The notes beneath the pieces are model-generated. The model was given only the letters and a program-made list of their open reading frames with translations. It made no database searches and was not told the DNA's origin. This document shows positions 38,420 through 48,198 of a stretch of DNA of 64,000 nucleotides, one piece after another. This stretch comes from Rickettsiales bacterium (GTDB lineage: Bacteria; Pseudomonadota; Alphaproteobacteria; TMED127). Every line of letters begins with the position of its first letter. Position 1 is the first letter of the stretch. The translations under genes and the position numbers were made by a program. Where the stretch lies: contig NZGH01000006.1 in NCBI GenBank assembly GCA_002690875.1, forward strand, positions 1-64,000, given 5' to 3'.

Positions 38420-39457
38420 TTTCAAAATCTTTAATATTTAATAATTTATTTGTTTTAACATTTTTTTTTAGTTTTTTTCCAACTATCAAATTTAGTTTAT
38501 TGGGGGGAATTCCAGTGCCTGGTTTTTTCAGAGTTAAGTCATTTTTTCCAACTATATTTCCCTTTTTTAAAGATTTATTTAAAGACAAACTTCTAAAAAA
38601 AATTTTTCTGTAGCTACTTAATTCTTTTACCAATTTATTTTTATTGACTTTATTATTAACAGTAATATTCAGAAATTTTGCTGCGTTTGCAATCTCACCT
38701 AATTGGGAAAAAGTTATTGAGGATGAGGAATCTGGATTTGATATACTTTTATCGAATGAAATGTGAACTTCAATTAAATTTGCTCCTAGTGCAATGGCAG
38801 AAATAGCTGAGTAAATATTACCAGAGTGGTCTGAAAGACCAACTGGACATTTATATCTTAATTTAAATTCATTAATTAAATTTAAACCAACTTTTTCAGG
38901 CGGGGTGGGATATAGACTTGTGCATTGAAAAATAGCAAAAGGGTTAGAACTTTTTATTTTTTTTGTAATATCGTCTATTTCTGAAATTTTTGCTAAACCA
39001 GTACTTATAAGAATTGGTTTTTTAGTCTTTTTTAAATAATCAAACATATCATGAAAAAGAATTTCACCTGAACCAATTTTGAATGCTTTTATGTTAAAGT
39101 TTTCTAAAATTTCAGCAGCTTTAATTGAAAATGGGGTGCAAAGGAAAATTATTTTTTTTTTTTACAATGATTTATGATTTCATTCCATTCCTCAATTTTA
39201 AAGGATGTTTTTTCCCAGTATTCATATCTTGATTTGTATTGAGAAGAAATTCTTATTCTAAATTTTTCATCTATTGTTGACTCTTCAGATGCTATATGCA
39301 TTTGAAATTTAACAGCATCTGCTCCAAATTTAGCAGCAGCATCAATAAATGAATGTGCAATATTCAAAGAACCCATGTGAGCCAATCCAATTTCTGCGAT
39401 AATAAATGTCTTTGAATTATTTGAAATTAATTTATTGGCTATTTTAAAGGTTTGCAT
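38412..39457 (-). pseudogene. NeuB-type nonulosonic acid synthase, frameshifted
   Basis: Two ORFs, 39149-39457 and 38412-39047, encode the halves of one NeuB-like enzyme. The first half has AEIGLAHMGS and ends HCKKKK at the stop. The second has SLYPTPPEKVG, GLSDHSG and a C-terminal SAF domain. The break is inside a 12-A run on the coding strand (T run 39152-39163). A run of 10 or 13 A would read on through IIFLCTPFS and KIGSGE, a normal NeuB sequence. Sequencing error, slippage and genuine inactivation are all possible. A second, intact NeuB lies at 22882. Confidence 0.82.
39152..39163 (-). repeat. Frame-breaking homopolymer (A12 on the coding strand)
   Basis: Twelve T on the plus strand mark the point where the NeuB frame breaks. 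One added or two removed A restore the continuous reading frame. It is the second such site in the window. Confidence 0.85.
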
Positions 39458-39487
39458 AAAAAAATATTATGGTAGGATATTGCATTT

Positions 39488-40819
39488 ATGTCAAAAACAT
39501 TAAATTTAGCAAGTTTTTTCTTACTTTTTATCATTGTCTTTGTTGTCATAATAATGTCACCATCTCTTTTTTCTTCTGTTCAGCCGGATAGTTCAAGTTA
39601 CCAAAATTTTCATTCATATAGAACAGCAATTTATCCAAATATCATTTTTTTTTTAGATTATTTTGGTGTAGATATTATTTTTTTTCAAAAATTTTTATTT
39701 TCCCTAAGTGTTTGTTTTTTTCTCAATTCATTTGTCAAAGTAAATATTTTTTTTCCAATATTATTGATCCTCGTGATTTTTAATTTATTTTATACATCGT
39801 TTTCAAACTCGATTTTGACAGAGTCTCTTTTTTTTTCATTTATAAATTTTGCTTTAGCTATTCTTTTGAGTAAGAAAAGTAATATTTTCTTAACAATACT
39901 ACTTGGCATCTTTGTTGGATTAATAATCACAATTAAGCCGGTAGGCTTTGCTATTGCTATTCCTATAATTATTTTTTATATTTTAAAATTTTATAAAAGT
40001 GCAAATAATAAAATCATAACCTTTATTTTATTTTTATCCTTAATAATTTTTATAGAAAATAGGCTTTTTTTCTTAAAACATGATAAGAGAAATTCAGTTT
40101 TAGACAGTGTTGTTACTGGCAAATTAATAACATTAGCGTCAAATAAAAATTTTCAGGTTGATAAATATCCAAGTGAAATCAGAGAATTGGTTAATGAAGC
40201 TAAATCAGACTTTAGTAAAGTTGACTTATATCTTTCAAAAATTAAAAACCCATTATTAAGGGCTGAATTAAGGGCTGATTATGAGGTAATAGCACAATAC
40301 CAATATTTAGAGTACAAATTTAATGATGATAAAAAATCAATTATCGAAGATATTATTCAAGAAAACTATATTGATTATTTTTTTGAAATAATACGAAACA
40401 ATTTTTTTGAATATTTAAAACTTTCAACATCTCACTACATTGGAATGTGGTCATCAGGAAACAAAACAATAAATTTCTTAGAAAAAGAAGTAAATAACAA
40501 CAAACCACCTTTTTTTGATTTACTTCAAAATTCCTCTAATAAAGTAGAGTATGTTGATATAAGATTATTAAAACTTACAAGTCTTTATTTTATAATATTA
40601 TTTTTTACGCTTATTTTTTTTACGTTTCAAATAATTTCAAATAGAAAATCATTTTCTCCTGACTTTATTTTTATAGTTTTTATGATTCAGTTTTATTTAA
40701 TCTGTGTGTCACTTTCCAATGTTGCAACTATAAGGTATCTAATGCCAATATATCCTTATTTGCTTTATTTAAATTATATATATTTTTCACGTCTAACTTT
40801 TTTTAATTTAAAAATTTAA
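39488..40819 (+). CDS. Multi-pass membrane protein, GT-C (GT39/ArnT-like)
   Basis: This 443-residue protein has about 9-10 predicted helices and a periplasmic loop in the second half. Near the N-terminus QPDSSSY (with D34), then YRTAIYP and TES with E112, match the acidic-loop pattern of GT-C enzymes that take sugar from a polyprenyl phosphate. KPVG near residue 151 fits as well. It probably transfers a sugar to a glycan or lipid at the outer face of the inner membrane. An O-antigen polymerase is a weaker alternative. It lies 31 nt from the divergent NeuB start and 4 nt before the second AsnB gene. Confidence 0.6.
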   Translation: MSKTLNLASFFLLFIIVFVVIIMSPSLFSSVQPDSSSYQNFHSYRTAIYPNIIFFLDYFGVDIIFFQKFLFSLSVCFFLNSFVKVNIFFPILLILVIFNLFYTSFSNSILTESLFFSFINFALAILLSKKSNIFLTILLGIFVGLIITIKPVGFAIAIPIIIFYILKFYKSANNKIITFILFLSLIIFIENRLFFLKHDKRNSVLDSVVTGKLITLASNKNFQVDKYPSEIRELVNEAKSDFSKVDLYLSKIKNPLLRAELRADYEVIAQYQYLEYKFNDDKKSIIEDIIQENYIDYFFEIIRNNFFEYLKLSTSHYIGMWSSGNKTINFLEKEVNNNKPPFFDLLQNSSNKVEYVDIRLLKLTSLYFIILFFTLIFFTFQIISNRKSFSPDFIFIVFMIQFYLICVSLSNVATIRYLMPIYPYLLYLNYIYFSRLTFFNLKI

Positions 40820-40823
40820 TATT

Positions 40824-42707
40824 ATGTGTGGAGTCGCCGGTTTTCAAATTTTAAAAGATAGGAACAATTTAAATTTTAATTGTCTGGAAAGAATTAATAA
40901 CGTGATAAGACATAGAGGACCTGACAACTCAGGTTATTGGAAGTCTGAATTAAATAATGTTTTCTTAGCTCACCAAAGATTATCAATAATTGACTTATCA
41001 TCCTCAGCATCTCAGCCTATGATATCAAACAATAAAAGGTATATTATTTCTTTTAACGGTGAAATTTACAATTACAGAGATTTAATAAACAAAAATAAAG
41101 TTCTTTTTCAGAAAAAAAATATAAATTCTGATACTAGAGTTTTATTAGAACTAATTTCATTTTATGGAGTTCAGAAAACTGCAAAGATGATCGATGGAAT
41201 GTTTGCATTTTGCGTCTGGGATAAAGAAGACAAAGTTTTTCATTTGGTAAGGGATAGGTTTGGTGAGAAACCTCTTTTTTATTATTTAGGTAAGGACGAA
41301 TTTATTTTTGGTTCCGAAATAAAAGTAATATCAGAATTTTTCTCCCCAAAAAAATTGCAAGTTAATAACAACGCTTTTAATTTTTTTTTTTCATTAGGAT
41401 ATATTCCAGGACCTATCACAGTATATGAAAATGTTTTCAAAGTTTTACCGTCTGAAATTATTACAATTAAAAAAGGTAAAATTATTAATAAACAAAAGTA
41501 TTGGTCTAGGAAAAACGACAAATTTAGTGATAAAACTTCTGTCGACGAAGTAAAAAATTCTTTAGAAAGTTCTGTTGAAAGTATGATGGTGGCTGATGTT
41601 GAAGTTGGTTGCTTCTTATCTGGAGGAATAGATTCCTCTATTGTTGCATCGATAATGCAAAAAAAATCAAAAAGAAGAATAAAAACTTTTTCAATTGGTT
41701 TTAAGGAGAGAGAGTACGATGAATCTAAATATGCTAGTGAAATTGCTAAATATTTAAAAACTGATCACCATGAAATGATTTTGTCAATAGATGATCTATT
41801 AAATAAAGTAAGTTTGATCTCGAAAGTTTATGATGAGCCTTTTGGGGATTCTTCATGTCTTCCAACTTTATTAGTTAGTGAATTTGCTAATAAGCATGTA
41901 AAAGTTTGTTTATCTGGTGACGGAGGAGATGAAATTTTTTTAGGTTATAATAGATACAAAGTTGCTCAAAGTTTTGAAAAACTTATTTTTTCAAGGTCAA
42001 TTTTAAAAAAATTATTCACCAAATTTTTAAAAATGTTTCCTTTAGGGTTTTATGATTTTATAAGTTACCCGGTATCTAAGGCATTTGGTCTTCAAGCACT
42101 ATCTCATAGAGTTCAGAAAATAATAAACATTCTTGATTCAGATAATTATGTAGATTTTTATGCAAGATTGAATTCAATGGATGTTAAATTAATAACTTTT
42201 TTGATTAATGAATTTCAAAAATATGTAACATATTTAGATCAAAAAAATTTTATTGAAGTAATTCAATTTTTTGACCTGGAATATTATTTACCCAATGATA
42301 TTTTAGTAAAAGTCGATAGAGCAAGTATGAATAATTCTTTAGAAGTAAGGTCTCCTTTTTTAGATCACAAATTATTTGAGAAAGTGATTAATATCCCTAT
42401 TCCTAGAAAATTAGTAGGAGGTGTAACAAAGAGTATTTTGAAGGATATATTATCTAGTTATGTTCCTAAACATTTATTCGATAGACCCAAAATGGGTTTT
42501 GCAATTCCTCTAAATAGGTGGATTTTTTCTAAAGAGTTAAAGACTTCAATTGATGACGTAATCTATGAAACCAAGTGGGAAAATTGCAAAATTAACAAAA
42601 AAGTAATTATTAACACCTGGGATAGATTTAAAAAATATAAATTTTGTCCTCCATCATTGATATGGAACTATTATGTTGCAGGTATGTGGATAAATCAAAG
42701 AGTTTAA
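40824..42707 (+). CDS. Glutamine-dependent asparagine synthase family amidotransferase (AsnB-like)
   Basis: This 627-residue AsnB-type enzyme has catalytic Cys2 (MCGVAG), RLSIIDL, FNGEIYNY, and the PP-loop SGGIDS at 266-271. The C-terminal half has VRSPFLDH and RPKMGFAIPL, conserved in AsnB. It matches classic AsnB more closely than the 24053 copy in its C-terminal signatures (RSPFLDHKL, PKMGFAIP). It hydrolyses glutamine and forms an amide with ATP. The gene starts 4 nt after the GT-C-like gene and is followed by AcpS after 2 nt. Confidence 0.92.
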   Translation: MCGVAGFQILKDRNNLNFNCLERINNVIRHRGPDNSGYWKSELNNVFLAHQRLSIIDLSSSASQPMISNNKRYIISFNGEIYNYRDLINKNKVLFQKKNINSDTRVLLELISFYGVQKTAKMIDGMFAFCVWDKEDKVFHLVRDRFGEKPLFYYLGKDEFIFGSEIKVISEFFSPKKLQVNNNAFNFFFSLGYIPGPITVYENVFKVLPSEIITIKKGKIINKQKYWSRKNDKFSDKTSVDEVKNSLESSVESMMVADVEVGCFLSGGIDSSIVASIMQKKSKRRIKTFSIGFKEREYDESKYASEIAKYLKTDHHEMILSIDDLLNKVSLISKVYDEPFGDSSCLPTLLVSEFANKHVKVCLSGDGGDEIFLGYNRYKVAQSFEKLIFSRSILKKLFTKFLKMFPLGFYDFISYPVSKAFGLQALSHRVQKIINILDSDNYVDFYARLNSMDVKLITFLINEFQKYVTYLDQKNFIEVIQFFDLEYYLPNDILVKVDRASMNNSLEVRSPFLDHKLFEKVINIPIPRKLVGGVTKSILKDILSSYVPKHLFDRPKMGFAIPLNRWIFSKELKTSIDDVIYETKWENCKINKKVIINTWDRFKKYKFCPPSLIWNYYVAGMWINQRV

Positions 42708-42709
42708 TA

Positions 42710-43114
42710 ATGGAAATTTATAATGGTATTGATCTTCTTTCAATAGATAGAATTGAGAAAATATATAAAAAATATGGAAAAAAATTCCTAAAAAAAATTT
42801 TTTCAATTTCAGAGATTAACGAATTTGGAAATTTAAAGATATCTATAGAGAAGAAAATTGAAAAAATTGCTAGTTCTTTTTCTGCTAAAGAATCTTTGAG
42901 TAAAGCTATAGGAACAGGCATTTCAGATAATGTACGCTTCAAAGATATTCAAATATTTAGGGATAAATTAGGCAAACCAGAGATTTTACTTAAAAATAAC
43001 ACTTTAAAGTTTTTAATGTTGAAAAAAAAATCATATAAAAATTTCAGAATTTCTCTTTCAATCACAAACGAGAAAAATTGTGTCATTACATCTGTTGTGA
43101 TATTGTTCTTTTAA
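42710..43114 (+). CDS. Holo-ACP synthase-like 4'-phosphopantetheinyl transferase (AcpS family)
   Basis: This 134-residue protein matches AcpS with the N-terminal GIDLLSIDRIE (metal-binding D8) and FSAKESLSKAIGTG (metal-binding E61). It moves the phosphopantetheine arm of CoA to an acyl carrier protein. I start it at the ATG at 42710, 2 nt after the AsnB stop, not at the earlier in-frame codon inside asnB. No carrier protein gene is visible in the window. Its place between AsnB and a glycosyltransferase is unusual and may reflect chance inheritance or a dedicated carrier step. Confidence 0.8.
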   Translation: MEIYNGIDLLSIDRIEKIYKKYGKKFLKKIFSISEINEFGNLKISIEKKIEKIASSFSAKESLSKAIGTGISDNVRFKDIQIFRDKLGKPEILLKNNTLKFLMLKKKSYKNFRISLSITNEKNCVITSVVILFF

Positions 43115-43115
43115 A

Positions 43116-44198
43116 ATGCGAAAAATTTTAATTATTCTTGGTTCGCTAGATTTGGGAGGTACGGAAAAACAACTTTTTAAAATTCTAAAAAAGATTGATA
43201 AAGATTTTGATATACATTTAGCGTTAGTCTGGAAAAAAGGTAAACTTTACAAAGACTTTAAAAACCTGAACATAAAAATTTATAAGACTTTTGAAAGAAA
43301 AAAATATAATTCAAAACTACTAGGGATCATGAGTGAACTATGGGGATTGAAAAAAAAAATATCACCTAAAATAATACATTATTATTTACCTCATGCATAC
43401 CTAATTGGCGGTTTTCTCTCAATTTTTAAGGATAAAATAACTTTTTTTATGTCTAGAAGGTCAATGAATAATTATCAAAAAAAAATTTTTGCCATTAAAT
43501 TTATTGAAATTTTTCTTCATAAAAAAATGGATTTAATTATTGGTAATTCTAGTAAAGTTATTGATCAATTAGTCAACGAAGAATTTGTAAAAAAAGAAAA
43601 GTGTTTATTAATTTATAATGGAGTTGAAAAACAAAAATTTATTAAAAGAAGAAAAAAAAGAGTTGTTAATATAATAATGCTTGCAAACTTTATCTCTTAT
43701 AAAAATCACCGTATGGCTATAGAAGCATTTTCATTGTTAGATAAAACTTTAAATTGGAGATTAAGTTTAATCGGAAATCATACCGATAAGAAATTAGTTT
43801 ACTCATTAATAAATTTAACAATAAAACTTAAATTAAAAAAACAGGTTCTTTTTGTTGGACAAATAGAAAATATTAATTCGTATCTTAAAAAAGCTGATAT
43901 TGGAATTTTAAGCTCAAATGAGGAAGGTTTTTCAAATTCATTATTAGAATACATGAGTTTTTCTCTTCCAGTTATTGCAACTGATGTAGGGGGAAATTCA
44001 GATTTAATAAGTGAAAATTCTGATGGTTTTCTGGTAAAACAAAATGATGCTATGAATTTCTCTCAAAAATTACATAGGCTTATTAGTGATTATGATCTAA
44101 GAATAAAGCTTGGAAAAAATGGTAATAGAAAAATTAATGATAAATTTGATATTATAAAATGTGCTAATACATATAAGAAGTTATATAAATCTATGTAG
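43116..44198 (+). CDS. Glycosyltransferase, GT4 family
   Basis: This 360-residue GT-B transferase has [10 protein letters not shown] at 11-20 in the N-terminal domain and a C-terminal E-x7-E ([10 protein letters not shown]270 and E278) followed by ATDVGGN. It belongs to the GT4 group that builds surface glycans on the cytoplasmic face. The ATG comes 1 nt after the AcpS stop. The gene converges with gmd, overlapping its 3' end by 8 nt. Confidence 0.9.
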   Translation: MRKILIILGSLDLGGTEKQLFKILKKIDKDFDIHLALVWKKGKLYKDFKNLNIKIYKTFERKKYNSKLLGIMSELWGLKKKISPKIIHYYLPHAYLIGGFLSIFKDKITFFMSRRSMNNYQKKIFAIKFIEIFLHKKMDLIIGNSSKVIDQLVNEEFVKKEKCLLIYNGVEKQKFIKRRKKRVVNIIMLANFISYKNHRMAIEAFSLLDKTLNWRLSLIGNHTDKKLVYSLINLTIKLKLKKQVLFVGQIENINSYLKKADIGILSSNEEGFSNSLLEYMSFSLPVIATDVGGNSDLISENSDGFLVKQNDAMNFSQKLHRLISDYDLRIKLGKNGNRKINDKFDIIKCANTYKKLYKSM

Positions 44199-45237
44199 AG
44201 TTTTTGAGTGCATTAATTTCATAACCAACCATTTCTTCAACAAGTTTTTTAAAGGAAATTTTTGGCTCCCAACCAAGTTCTTTCTTTGCTTTTGAAAAGT
44301 CCCCTCTTAAATAATCGACTTCAGATGGACGAAAATACCTTTCGTCTACCTTTACTAAAGTTTCACCAGTTTTTCGATTTTTTCCAACCTCTTCAATTCC
44401 TTTACCATACCAGTCGATTTCTACATCAACAAAAGAAAAGGCTAGTTCAACAAAATCTTTCACTGAGTATGTTTTACTTGTAGCAAGAACAAAATCGTCT
44501 GACTTTTTATGCTGTAAAATTAACCACATACCCTCAACAAAATCTTTTGCGTGTCCCCAATCTCTTTTTGCGTTTAAGTTTCCTAAATGTAAAAACTTTT
44601 GTTTTTTATAGACTATTCCAGCAATAGCTCTAGCAATTTTTCTGGATACAAATGTTTCACCCCTAATTGAACTTTCATGGTTAAAAAGAATTCCATTTGA
44701 TGCGAACATATTATAGGCCTCCCTGTAATTTTTTGTAATCCAATAAGAATATAATTTAGCAACACCATATGGACTCCTGGGATAAAAAGGTGTTTTCTCA
44801 TTTTGTATTTTATGTTGAACTTTGCCATATAATTCAGATGTAGATGCTTGATAGAATTTGATATTATTCTCAAAGCCTAATAATCTTATGCCTTCTAATA
44901 ATCTTAATGTTCCTAATGCGTCAGCATTTGCAGTATATTCAGGTGTTTCAAAACTCACAGCCACATGACTTTGAGCGGCTAAGTTGTAAATTTCTGTTGG
45001 TTTGATTTCTTTCATAAGGCGAATTAGATTTGTTGCATCAGTCATATCACCATAATGAAGAAAAAAATTAGTTTTAGATTCCTTTGGATCTTTATATAAA
45101 TGATCAATTCTCCCTGTATTAAATGATGAGGATCTTCTTTTAATCCCATGGACTTCATAATTTTTTTTCAGTAAAAAATCAGACAAAAAAGCACCATCTT
45201 GACCAGTAACACCTGTTATGAGAGCTATTTTTTTCAA
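44191..45237 (-). CDS. gmd: GDP-mannose 4,6-dehydratase
   Basis: This 348-residue extended SDR converts GDP-D-mannose to GDP-4-keto-6-deoxy-mannose. Recognisable blocks are [10 protein letters not shown] at 9-18, [34 protein letters not shown] with the YxxxK pair, [17 protein letters not shown] and [20 protein letters not shown], all diagnostic of Gmd. The start is TTG at 45237 with an AGTAGG stretch just upstream. It is the third enzyme of a ManC-Fcl-Gmd set for GDP-L-fucose. Confidence 0.95.
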   Translation of the reverse strand: MKKIALITGVTGQDGAFLSDFLLKKNYEVHGIKRRSSSFNTGRIDHLYKDPKESKTNFFLHYGDMTDATNLIRLMKEIKPTEIYNLAAQSHVAVSFETPEYTANADALGTLRLLEGIRLLGFENNIKFYQASTSELYGKVQHKIQNEKTPFYPRSPYGVAKLYSYWITKNYREAYNMFASNGILFNHESSIRGETFVSRKIARAIAGIVYKKQKFLHLGNLNAKRDWGHAKDFVEGMWLILQHKKSDDFVLATSKTYSVKDFVELAFSFVDVEIDWYGKGIEEVGKNRKTGETLVKVDERYFRPSEVDYLRGDFSKAKKELGWEPKISFKKLVEEMVGYEINALKNST

Positions 45238-45249
45238 TTGAAACCTACT

Positions 45250-46212
45250 TTATTTTCTCAAAAGAGTAATGTTATCTAGATACCATTTATAGTAAAGTTT
45301 TAAACCATTTTGTAAATTATATTTAGGACTCCAACCTAATTTTTTTATTTTAGAAGAATCTAATAATTTTCTTTTTAATCCATCAGGCTTTGACTTATCA
45401 AAAATAACTTTCCCTTTGTAACCAATTGTTTGTTTTATAAGTAAAGCAAAGTTTTTTATTGAGATTTCAAGACCTGAGCCAACATTAATCGGTTCTATAG
45501 AGTTATAACTTTTTGCTAAAAATATACATGCATTGGCTAAATCATCAACATACATAAACTCTCTGAGCGGAGTCCCACTTCCCCAAACTATTACACTGGG
45601 AGCTTCTCTAATTTTTGCTTCGTGGAATCTATTAAGTAATGCAGCAGGAACATGACCATTTTTATCATCAAAATTGTCCATTGGACCAAATAAATTAGTT
45701 GGCATAATTGAGATGAAGTTACAGTTATGCTGAATTTTAAATGCTTGACAAAGTTTAATGGCTGATATTTTTGCTAATGAATACCACTGATTTGTGCTTT
45801 CAAGCTCTCCAGTTAAAAGTGAATCTTCACAAAATGGCTGTTTAGCTTTTTTAGGGTAAATACATGAGGAGCCAAGGTATATTAGTTTTTCAACATTAAT
45901 AAGTTTTGCAGCATTTATTACATTAAAGGAAATCATAATATTGTCATATAAAAAATCTTTAGGATAATTCATATTAGCAAAGATACCGCCAACCTTAGCT
46001 GCCGCTAAAAAGATTACTTGAGGTTTTTTTTTTTTCATCCACCTTAAAACATCAAGTTGCGATCTCAAGTCAACATCTTTTCTCTCGCATATTTGTATTT
46101 TACAATTTAACCCTTTTAATTTTCTGACAATTGCATTTCCAACCATTCCATTATGGCCAACAACCCAGATGCGTTTATTTTTAAGTGTATAATTAATTCT
46201 TTTTTCTTCCAT
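45250..46212 (-). CDS. fcl: GDP-L-fucose synthase
   Basis: This 320-residue SDR performs the 3,5-epimerisation and 4-reduction that give GDP-L-fucose. It has a nucleotide motif GHNGMVG near 19-25, SSCIYP and the YSLAK catalytic Tyr/Lys, and FGPMDNFDDKNGHV with the conserved block of Fcl enzymes. Its start overlaps the 3' end of the ManC gene by 20 nt, and gmd follows 12 nt after its stop. No GT10 or GT11 fucosyltransferase was recognised in the window. Confidence 0.95.
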   Translation of the reverse strand: MEEKRINYTLKNKRIWVVGHNGMVGNAIVRKLKGLNCKIQICERKDVDLRSQLDVLRWMKKKKPQVIFLAAAKVGGIFANMNYPKDFLYDNIMISFNVINAAKLINVEKLIYLGSSCIYPKKAKQPFCEDSLLTGELESTNQWYSLAKISAIKLCQAFKIQHNCNFISIMPTNLFGPMDNFDDKNGHVPAALLNRFHEAKIREAPSVIVWGSGTPLREFMYVDDLANACIFLAKSYNSIEPINVGSGLEISIKNFALLIKQTIGYKGKVIFDKSKPDGLKRKLLDSSKIKKLGWSPKYNLQNGLKLYYKWYLDNITLLRK

Positions 46213-47632
46213 ATTTATCTTCGATTCTTATTATATCATCTTCACCTAGGTATTTTCCTGTCTGAATCTCAACTAATTTTAGAGTCTTGTTAGTTTTATT
46301 TTCAAGACGATGAACTTCTTTGATGTCAATAAAGGTTGATTGGTTTGTATTTAAATCAAATGTTTTTTTTCCTTTAGTAACAGTTGCTTTACCTTCAACA
46401 ACAATCCAATGTTCTGACCTTTTATTATGATACTGTAAGGAAATTTTATTTCTTGGATAAATTATTAAAATTTTAATTTGAAAACCTCCTTCAGTATGTA
46501 TGTTCTTAAATTCTCCCCAAGGTCTAAAAACATGCTTATGAGTTTCTGTAGATGGATCTTTTTTTTTCTTTAACTCGTTAATTATATCTTTTATTTCATT
46601 GTTGTTATTCTTGTTTTTATTCATTATTAGACTTATGTCGTCTTCTTCAATTATTATGAGATCATTGAGATTAATGCCTATTATTTTTTTTTCAGGTTTT
46701 GATGACCAGACTAGTGAGTTGCAAACATTCTTTAAAATTAGATTTTTATGATTAGAATAGTTATTTTTTTTATCTTTTACTGAGTTGTCCCACACTCCTT
46801 CCCATGAACCTATATCACTCCACTTAATATCTGTGATAGTAATTGTACCATTTTTTGTTTTTTCCATTAACCCTTTATCTATCGATTGATTTGGGAGTAA
46901 TTTGAATTTTTTTTCTGAAAATGAAATAAATTCAAATACTTTTTTTTTTTTCAAATAAATTTCATAAACCTGTTTATAGGTTTTAGGGGCATATATTTTA
47001 ATTTCCTCTAAAAAAGTCTTTACTGAAAAAAAAAAAATTCCAGAATTCCAAAAGTATGATTTTGACTTAAAAAGAGTATTTGCTTTTTGTTGATTTGGTT
47101 TTTCTAAAAAACTTTCAATTAAACTTGAGTTTTTTAAAATTTTTTTTTTTTTTGGTTTTATATAACCAAATTGTGTGGATGGATGTGTTGGTTTGATTCC
47201 GAATGTATTAATATAACCACTTTCTACTAAAGAACAGGATTCTAATATATTATTTATTAATTTCTTACTATTTTTAATAATTTGGTCAGCTGGAACAAGC
47301 AGTATTTTAGCATTCTTATTTAAATCCTGAATTTCAAGTACGCTTAATATTGCTGATACCAGCGTATTTTTAGATAATGGTTCTAAAATAATCGACCGAT
47401 ATTTTATCTTATAATTATCAAGAAAATTTTTTAAAAGAAAACGGTGCTCGTAATTTCCAATTAATGTAGAATCGTAGAAATTTATATTTAAAAACCTTTT
47501 AACTGTTTCAATGAATAGAGGATCACGAGAATTGATAGTCATAAATTGTTTAGGATAACTTTTTCTTGAAGCTGGCCAAAGTCTGGTTCCGTAACCACCA
47601 CACATTATCACAGGATAAATTTTCTCTTTCAT
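46193..47632 (-). CDS. manC: Bifunctional mannose-1-phosphate guanylyltransferase / mannose-6-phosphate isomerase
   Basis: This 479-residue type II PMI/GMP protein makes GDP-mannose from mannose-1-phosphate. The N-terminal GTP-binding signature GGYGTRLWPASR at 12-23 is followed by YPKQF, then EKPN and the mid-part WNSGIF block. The C-terminal cupin isomerase domain has LQYHNKRSEHWIVVEG. It is the first gene of the fucose set and the last clear gene of the glycan island. The ATG at 47632 lies 176 nt from the divergent PsiE-like gene. Confidence 0.94.
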   Translation of the reverse strand: MKEKIYPVIMCGGYGTRLWPASRKSYPKQFMTINSRDPLFIETVKRFLNINFYDSTLIGNYEHRFLLKNFLDNYKIKYRSIILEPLSKNTLVSAILSVLEIQDLNKNAKILLVPADQIIKNSKKLINNILESCSLVESGYINTFGIKPTHPSTQFGYIKPKKKKILKNSSLIESFLEKPNQQKANTLFKSKSYFWNSGIFFFSVKTFLEEIKIYAPKTYKQVYEIYLKKKKVFEFISFSEKKFKLLPNQSIDKGLMEKTKNGTITITDIKWSDIGSWEGVWDNSVKDKKNNYSNHKNLILKNVCNSLVWSSKPEKKIIGINLNDLIIIEEDDISLIMNKNKNNNNEIKDIINELKKKKDPSTETHKHVFRPWGEFKNIHTEGGFQIKILIIYPRNKISLQYHNKRSEHWIVVEGKATVTKGKKTFDLNTNQSTFIDIKEVHRLENKTNKTLKLVEIQTGKYLGEDDIIRIEDKYGRKKN

Positions 47633-47773
47633 TTATTTTTCAAGATTAAAAACATATTATATCATTTAATTTTTACTAAAACACATTGAATCTAATATTA
47701 TAAGAAAAATTTAAGTAATTAATATTTATTATTAGACCTATCCTTTTTATTTTAAAATTGAGAAATTGTTTAA

Positions 47774-47802
47774 TTGACTTACACATAAATAAATAAGATT
47801 AT
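47774..47802 (+). promoter_or_regulatory. Candidate sigma-70 promoter for the PsiE-like gene
   Basis: A -35 box TTGACT (47774-47779) and a -10 box GATTAT (47797-47802) are spaced by 17 nt. The ATG at 47809 lies only 7 nt past the -10 box, so the message would be leaderless or nearly so. In DNA this rich in A and T a match of this quality can occur by chance. Confidence 0.3.
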
Positions 47803-47808
47803 CAAGTT

Positions 47809-48192
47809 ATGGATATAAATAAATTAATTAGAAGTGTCCAAGTATCAGCAGTCCTGTTAATTTTTTTTGGTGCTGTTGTAGGCTTTGCGATTGAGGTTTT
47901 TAATATGATTAATATTAAAAAAGTTGAATTAGCAGATTTACTATTACTATTCATTTATGTAGAAGTTATGGGAATGATTAGAGTTTACTTACTTCAAGAA
48001 GAAATAAGAATTACTTATCCATTAATCATTGCTATAACAGCAATCTCACGTTTAATAATTCTTCAAAAAAAAGACTTAGATCCCTCAATTTTAATTTATG
48101 AATCATTAGCTATTTTAATTCTTGCCTTGGCAATAATAGTATTAAGGCTACGATATCTAAATGTCCTTAAACCAAAAAAAGGCTCTAAATAA
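47809..48192 (+). CDS. PsiE-like small membrane protein
   Basis: This 127-residue protein has four predicted helices and matches the PsiE-family pattern: SAVLLIFFG, the conserved acidic FIYVEVMGMIRVYLL segment near 46-62, and a final ILALAIIVLRLRYL helix. PsiE (phosphate-starvation-inducible E) has no known biochemical function. It is followed after 6 nt by a PAP2 phosphatase and then an ELM1-like protein, so the three form a short run with lipid A or envelope genes. Confidence 0.75.
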   Translation: MDINKLIRSVQVSAVLLIFFGAVVGFAIEVFNMINIKKVELADLLLLFIYVEVMGMIRVYLLQEEIRITYPLIIAITAISRLIILQKKDLDPSILIYESLAILILALAIIVLRLRYLNVLKPKKGSK

Positions 48193-48198
48193 TTATTT

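Noticed and set aside
14940..47775. 15-nt identical block AGAAATTGTTTAATT upstream of both 14997 and 47809
   Set aside because: At this base composition many 15-nt matches are expected by chance in 64 kb, and the downstream spacing differs, so a shared regulatory element is not supported.
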